A DNA stretch of 64,000 bases from Hirsutella rhossiliensis (taxonomy: Eukaryota; Ascomycota; Sordariomycetes; Hypocreales; Ophiocordycipitaceae), in assembly GCF_020360975.1 (NCBI RefSeq), contig NW_025408668.1, forward strand, positions 8,370,001-8,434,000, in the 5' to 3' direction. This document shows, piece after piece, positions 59,915-64,000 of the stretch; the first letter of the stretch is position 1, and every line of letters starts with the position of its first letter. The notes beneath the pieces are model-generated. The model made no database searches. It was not told where the DNA came from and worked only from the letters and a program-made list of their open reading frames with translations. A program made the translations under genes and the position numbers.

Positions 59915-62545
59915 GGCCTAGGACGTAGGCGATATAAGAGCGGGCCTCTAAGGGAAAAAGATAGTAGCGCCGCTAGCGTAATAGCTCCTCCGCTTAAGTA
60001 GGCTCTACTAGTTCGACCTAGCTTAAAGGCTATACGTAGATAAGCTAGATAATAAGACTAGGGTCGCGCCGGAGATAGAGCGGCCCTAACTAAGACTACC
60101 CTAGCTAACTACTTCCCTTACTAAGGCGACCTAGGAAAGGGAAAGGACTTATAATAATAGGACTATAGTATTAGCCGAACTAAACCTAGACTAAGCGTAT
60201 ACCTCGCTACTTAGACTATAGACCGAATAAAACTAACGAAACCTAACTATACTAGCCCTAATAACTATAAAATAAGACCTACTACTAAAAGACTATAACT
60301 AAATAAGACCTAACCCGAAACTAAACTAAGATAGAGCCGATAACTAGCCCTTAAACTATAACCCTAGCTTAACTTATCGGTAGCGATATCCGCCTTACTA
60401 TCGCGATAGGAATAATAGGACCCCCTTAAGGTAGTACGCGGAGTATAGGAGGGAGTAACCTAGGACTTACGAGGAGTATAGGGACTACTATTATTATAAG
60501 AAGCCTAATAATAGCTAGCTAGGCCTAACCCCGAACCTAAACTAGAGCTAGCCTAGATAGCTAGCTTATAAGATAAAGTAACGACCGGGGTCTATATTAA
60601 GGTAGGACCTACTTCGGCGGTAGCGCGGAGGCGTTTACTACGGCCTATACTATAACTATAAATCTAATCGATATTAAAACTAGCGATAATCTTAGCTAGG
60701 ACCGAACCGCGACGACTATAAATACGCTACTAAATAAAGTTAAGAGCGCTAGTAAGGTTACTAGGCGATGTAAAATAAGGACGCTTTAGGGCGAGTTTAG
60801 TAATAGGAGAACTACTAAGCTATAGCTTAGTATCGGAACTAATAGTAGGCGACGAGGCGGGCTCCTATACCGGCTTTAAGACGACTATAGGTATAGGGAT
60901 AGCGACGGTCTCCCTAGCCTTAGCCTTAGATAGAGCTATAGATAAGGTAGCCGCCTTACCTTTACCCTTACCCTTCCCCTTATTAAAAGGGGCCGGGGCT
61001 AGACTAAGGCTAAGAAGATTAAAACTACTATTATCCCTACTATCGAGACCGTCGCCGGCGATAGGATAGAAATAGTTAGCGAGATTATTAACCGCTATAA
61101 GAGTCTTTTAAGTAATTAAGAGCGACTTAGGCCCGACCTAGGCTAAGGTCTTAATAATATCGCTAAACTTACCTAGGTGCTTCTCTAGGGACTTATATAT
61201 ATAGCGGGTATTATCTATAAAACGGGTAAAAGCTAAGGCAAGCGTCTCGATATTCTTAGCGACTATAGCTAGACTAAGGGTAGACTTACCTAACGCGCCC
61301 TTACCCTTAGCGGCGGGGGCCTTCTAACTAGCGTAGATATAGGTTTTTAGAGTAGCGTAGTAAAGGCGCTCTTATACTAAGCCCTTAATAAGAGAGGGGC
61401 GGTCGACCTTAGACTAAGCCTAGTAGAGAGTATAGGCGGCCTCCTCGCCTTTAGAGGTAATCTAGGATATAGATTAGCACCGAACTTAGACTATACTATA
61501 GTAGGAAGGGGTTACTTACCCGGTAATAGGACTAGTTAAAGTTAGCGTAAGCGATATACGCTTTAGCTTTATAGCTAGTAAAGTTAGTAAAAAGTACTAA
61601 AAGGTAGGACCGGCCTAAGAAAGGAGCGGGACTAATACTTATAGGACTAGTTCTAATAGCTAGTAAAGGACTTATAGGTAAGCTCGCTAATAAGGCGCTT
61701 AATATATATAAAATATAAGATAGAGCGCTTTAATCCCGCTATAGTAGCGACTTTCTTATAAGGAGGGGGTTTTATAGGAGGTAAACCGCTACTACCTAAG
61801 TTAGCTTTTTAATTAGATATTATAAAATAATAGTAAACGAACTTAATATAGTGCTAGTAAGACCTAGGATATAAAGATAAGGCGGGTAAGAAACTAGGGC
61901 TTTTAAAGGAGAGGGTAGATAAAGAGGTAGGAGGAGGTAGGTATAAAACTAAGGGGAGAGGGCAGGTATATATATACGCGAGCCGGGCGCGCGAAATTAG
62001 TAACTATATACTAGACGGTAAATATAAGCCGCCGCGCTCTTAATTAGGAAGCCGCGTAGCTAGATAGGAACCGATTTTCGATTAATAAAGCCGGCCGACC
62101 GAATTTCGATTAGCCGGCCCTACCTAGGAGCGACCTATACTAGCGCCCGGCCTAGTAACTAGATAGTACCTACCTTACTAACTAATAGACTAATAGGCTA
62201 ACGCGTATATAGCTACGCGGTAGTAACGCGGGAGCTAAGGAGAATAGAGGTGCCGAGCTGGGCCAGAAGAAGGCCTGTAACCCTGGGCCTAGGCTAGTAA
62301 GCAGGCATGACGCTAAGATAGTAGCGGCTATAGCCTAAGAGGGCCTATATTAAAGAGTAAATATATAAGAGGAGCCCGCGGTAGCTAGCGTAAATTTTAT
62401 ATATACTACTACTATAACCTCGTTTAAGGTAGACCTATACTAAAAGAAGGGAGGGTTTTCCCTTAAGTACTTTAGTTTTTCCCTCCTATTTAATACTAAA
62501 GTTTTAGATACCTCTAGCTAAGTCCTTAGTATAATCTTAATAATA
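59915..62545 (-). mobile_element. R1 repeat, copy 2 (inverted)
   Basis: Reverse complement of 9,612-12,262, with both ends at matching positions. Its minus-strand frame is better preserved than in copy 1: about 61,450-60,750 reads as a Lys/Gly/Ser-rich gag-like protein with TAA/TAG interruptions only. The GC-rich leader lies at about 61,950-62,350. Confidence 0.65.
62251..62310. other. Short island that escaped RIP inside R1 copy 2
   Basis: About 60 bp holding roughly eight TpG or CpA dinucleotides, while the surrounding kilobases have nearly none. The corresponding stretch of R1 copy 1 (about 9,880-9,950) is diverged there, so local lack of homology may have shielded it. Confidence 0.6.
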
Positions 62546-64000
62546 ATAGTATCTATATAATATATTATTAAGTAGACCTATATCTTACTAAGTACCTAAT
62601 ATAAGCTCTTTATTTAAAGGGTAACTATATCTTATATAATTTAATATATTCTAATACTATAATTATTATTAGGAACATATATAGCTAAAGACCCTTAAAT
62701 ATATAGTATTTAGTTTAATATCTTTAATATAGTAATATAATAGATTATTTTCTTTTATCTAGGTCTACTAACGCATATAGGCTTTACTAGCTATAATTAT
62801 ATAATTCGAAGATTATATTAAGTAGGTATACCATTTATATAGTATATCTTTAGCTATAGCTCTTTTAAAAGTTTTAAGTTAAACTTTATAACTTACCTTT
62901 ATTATTACATAATCTCTTTATATAACTATTTTATATAAGCGTTAAGGGCTAACTATATAACTTATATCCTTTATTAGTTATATAATCCTTTTATTTTATT
63001 ATTAAAAGAGCCCTTTCCTTATTAGTAACTAATATAGTTATTTTAACTCTATACTAAGTCTTAAGTAACGCTATAAAGTTATTAAAGATATCCTTAATAC
63101 TTATTTTCTTTCTATTAAGTAATAGAACCTTATAAATATATTTATATAAGTAAATAAAGCAAGTTCTTTCCCTATATATACTATTATAGGGCTAAGGTAA
63201 AGGTTAAAGCTAACTTATACCCCTAAACCTTTGGGCACTTAAGATAGTATTTTTCTTAAGACTTCCTTCTTAGCTTTATTACGTATAATAGCTATATATT
63301 ATAGGGCCTTAAAGCTTAGTACCTAGGTAGGCTTTTAATAGCTTCTCTAGTAATCTTAGACTAAGATACCTAAGGCGGCGATATTATAGGTTACCTACCC
63401 CCTTAGTTAGCGGCTTAGGCGCTTAAGTAACTATAAATGCCTACTTATATTATAGGAGTATTCTTATTACGAATTAACCTTTAAAGTCGGTTAGTTTAAT
63501 ACGAACCTCTTTTATAGGTTTTAAATAGAGGTATCTTAGGAGCTAGTTCTAGAATATCCCTACTATTATCCTTAGCCTAGCTAAGAAGATACTTATTAGT
63601 ATTTCTAGGATAAAGTAAGTATCTAATAAGGTTATCTTTCTACTATTAATTATAGGGATAACTACTATTCTTATTCCTTATACCCTAAAAGCTTAGTCTT
63701 TAACCTAGACTTTATTATTAGAACCCTACTTAAAGGTTCCTTCCTAGAACTAACCTAGGTTATTAAAGAGGTTAATATCGGCCCCTAAGTTATATATTAA
63801 TTTATCGGTAAGTAATAGCGTTCCTTTAATAGCTATATTTACCTTAGATAGAGTAACTATATTAATAGTCCTTCCTATCCTATTATTACTAATAATAGTA
63901 TCTACTAGTTCTCTTCCTTTAAGGTAGGAATTAGGGGTCTAGGCTATATATTTTACTTTCTCGTTTAGATAGTCTTTTAGCCGTTTTTTAATATTCTACT
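62546..64000 (-). mobile_element. RIP-killed Copia-type element, truncated by the window end
   Basis: The minus strand reads, from the right edge leftwards, a protease-like region (about 63,800-63,700), a pre-integrase domain resembling LGHLS-EALEKL-KA (about 63,400-63,280) and an integrase core (about 63,150-62,650), then stops at the R1 junction. All stops are TAA/TAG. It is a different family from the intact-looking Copia at 25.6 kb. Confidence 0.6.

Noticed and set aside
9060..64000. Mitochondrial insertion or centromere-type AT satellite as the source of the AT-rich block
   Set aside because: CpG and CpC are retained, there is no satellite periodicity, and the sequence resolves into recognisable retrotransposons with CpA-to-TpA damage.
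1..64000. tRNA, rRNA or CRISPR-like arrays
   Set aside because: I saw no cloverleaf, rRNA core or regularly spaced repeats in the parts I read closely; a tRNA or covariance-model scan was not possible.

Overview
The window comes from a filamentous ascomycete (Pezizomycotina; Sordariomycetes is plausible but not proven). The evidence is short-intron fungal genes, LTR retrotransposons and a Tad-like LINE, and repeat-induced point mutation (RIP) that has removed almost every CpA/TpG dinucleotide from about 49 kb. It has two sharply different parts.

1 to about 9,060 is ordinary gene-bearing DNA. It holds two minus-strand genes. One is a 992-residue protein with a long disordered N-terminus and a C-terminal class I SAM methyltransferase domain (1287-4265). 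The other is a three-exon secreted M43-type (HExxHxxGxxH) metalloprotease (6180-7993). That protease carries an unusual C-terminal extension: a glutamine-rich linker built from a 37-residue repeat, then a six-cysteine module.

From about 9,060 to the end there is no live host gene. It is a graveyard of nested transposons. Because RIP here changes CpA to TpA and leaves CpC, CpG and CpT, the old reading frames can still be followed: Gln and Trp codons became TAA/TAG, ATG became ATA, and TGA is almost absent. The layout is: an unidentified stretch; repeat family R1 (9,612-12,262); unidentified; Gypsy-A copy 1 (14,142-18,432, + strand, cut off in its integrase); then a large nested stack. The host of the stack is Gypsy-B, a chromodomain Ty3/Gypsy element (18,433-54,704, + strand). 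It contains (a) a 1.9-kb LTR element in its 5' LTR (18,500-20,372), (b) a Copia element in its pol (25,592-31,764), (c) a 12.5-kb Gypsy-C in its 3' internal region (33,803-46,327, - strand), and (d) a complete Gypsy-A copy 2 in its 3' LTR (46,487-54,274, - strand). Next come a Tad-like LINE (about 55,240-59,914, + strand), an inverted second copy of R1 (59,915-62,545) and a RIP-killed Copia-type element running off the end (62,546-64,000, - strand).

The order of events can be read directly. Everything except the Copia at 25.6-31.8 kb was inserted before RIP. That Copia has normal CpA/TpG content, near-identical LTRs and a TATAA target duplication, so it landed afterwards. Its reading frames contain only single-base losses and no nonsense changes that I could find, which raises the question of consensus error.

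The most unusual material is three RIP-killed, unidentified reading frames that lie antisense to gag-pol, between the pol end and the 3' LTR, in two different Gypsy families (47.1-48.7 kb in Gypsy-A; 34.4-36.8 and 37.2-38.6 kb in Gypsy-C). A second notable pattern is that repeat copies differ from each other by paired CG/TA doublets. All element boundaries and ancestral frames were read by eye; no database search was possible.
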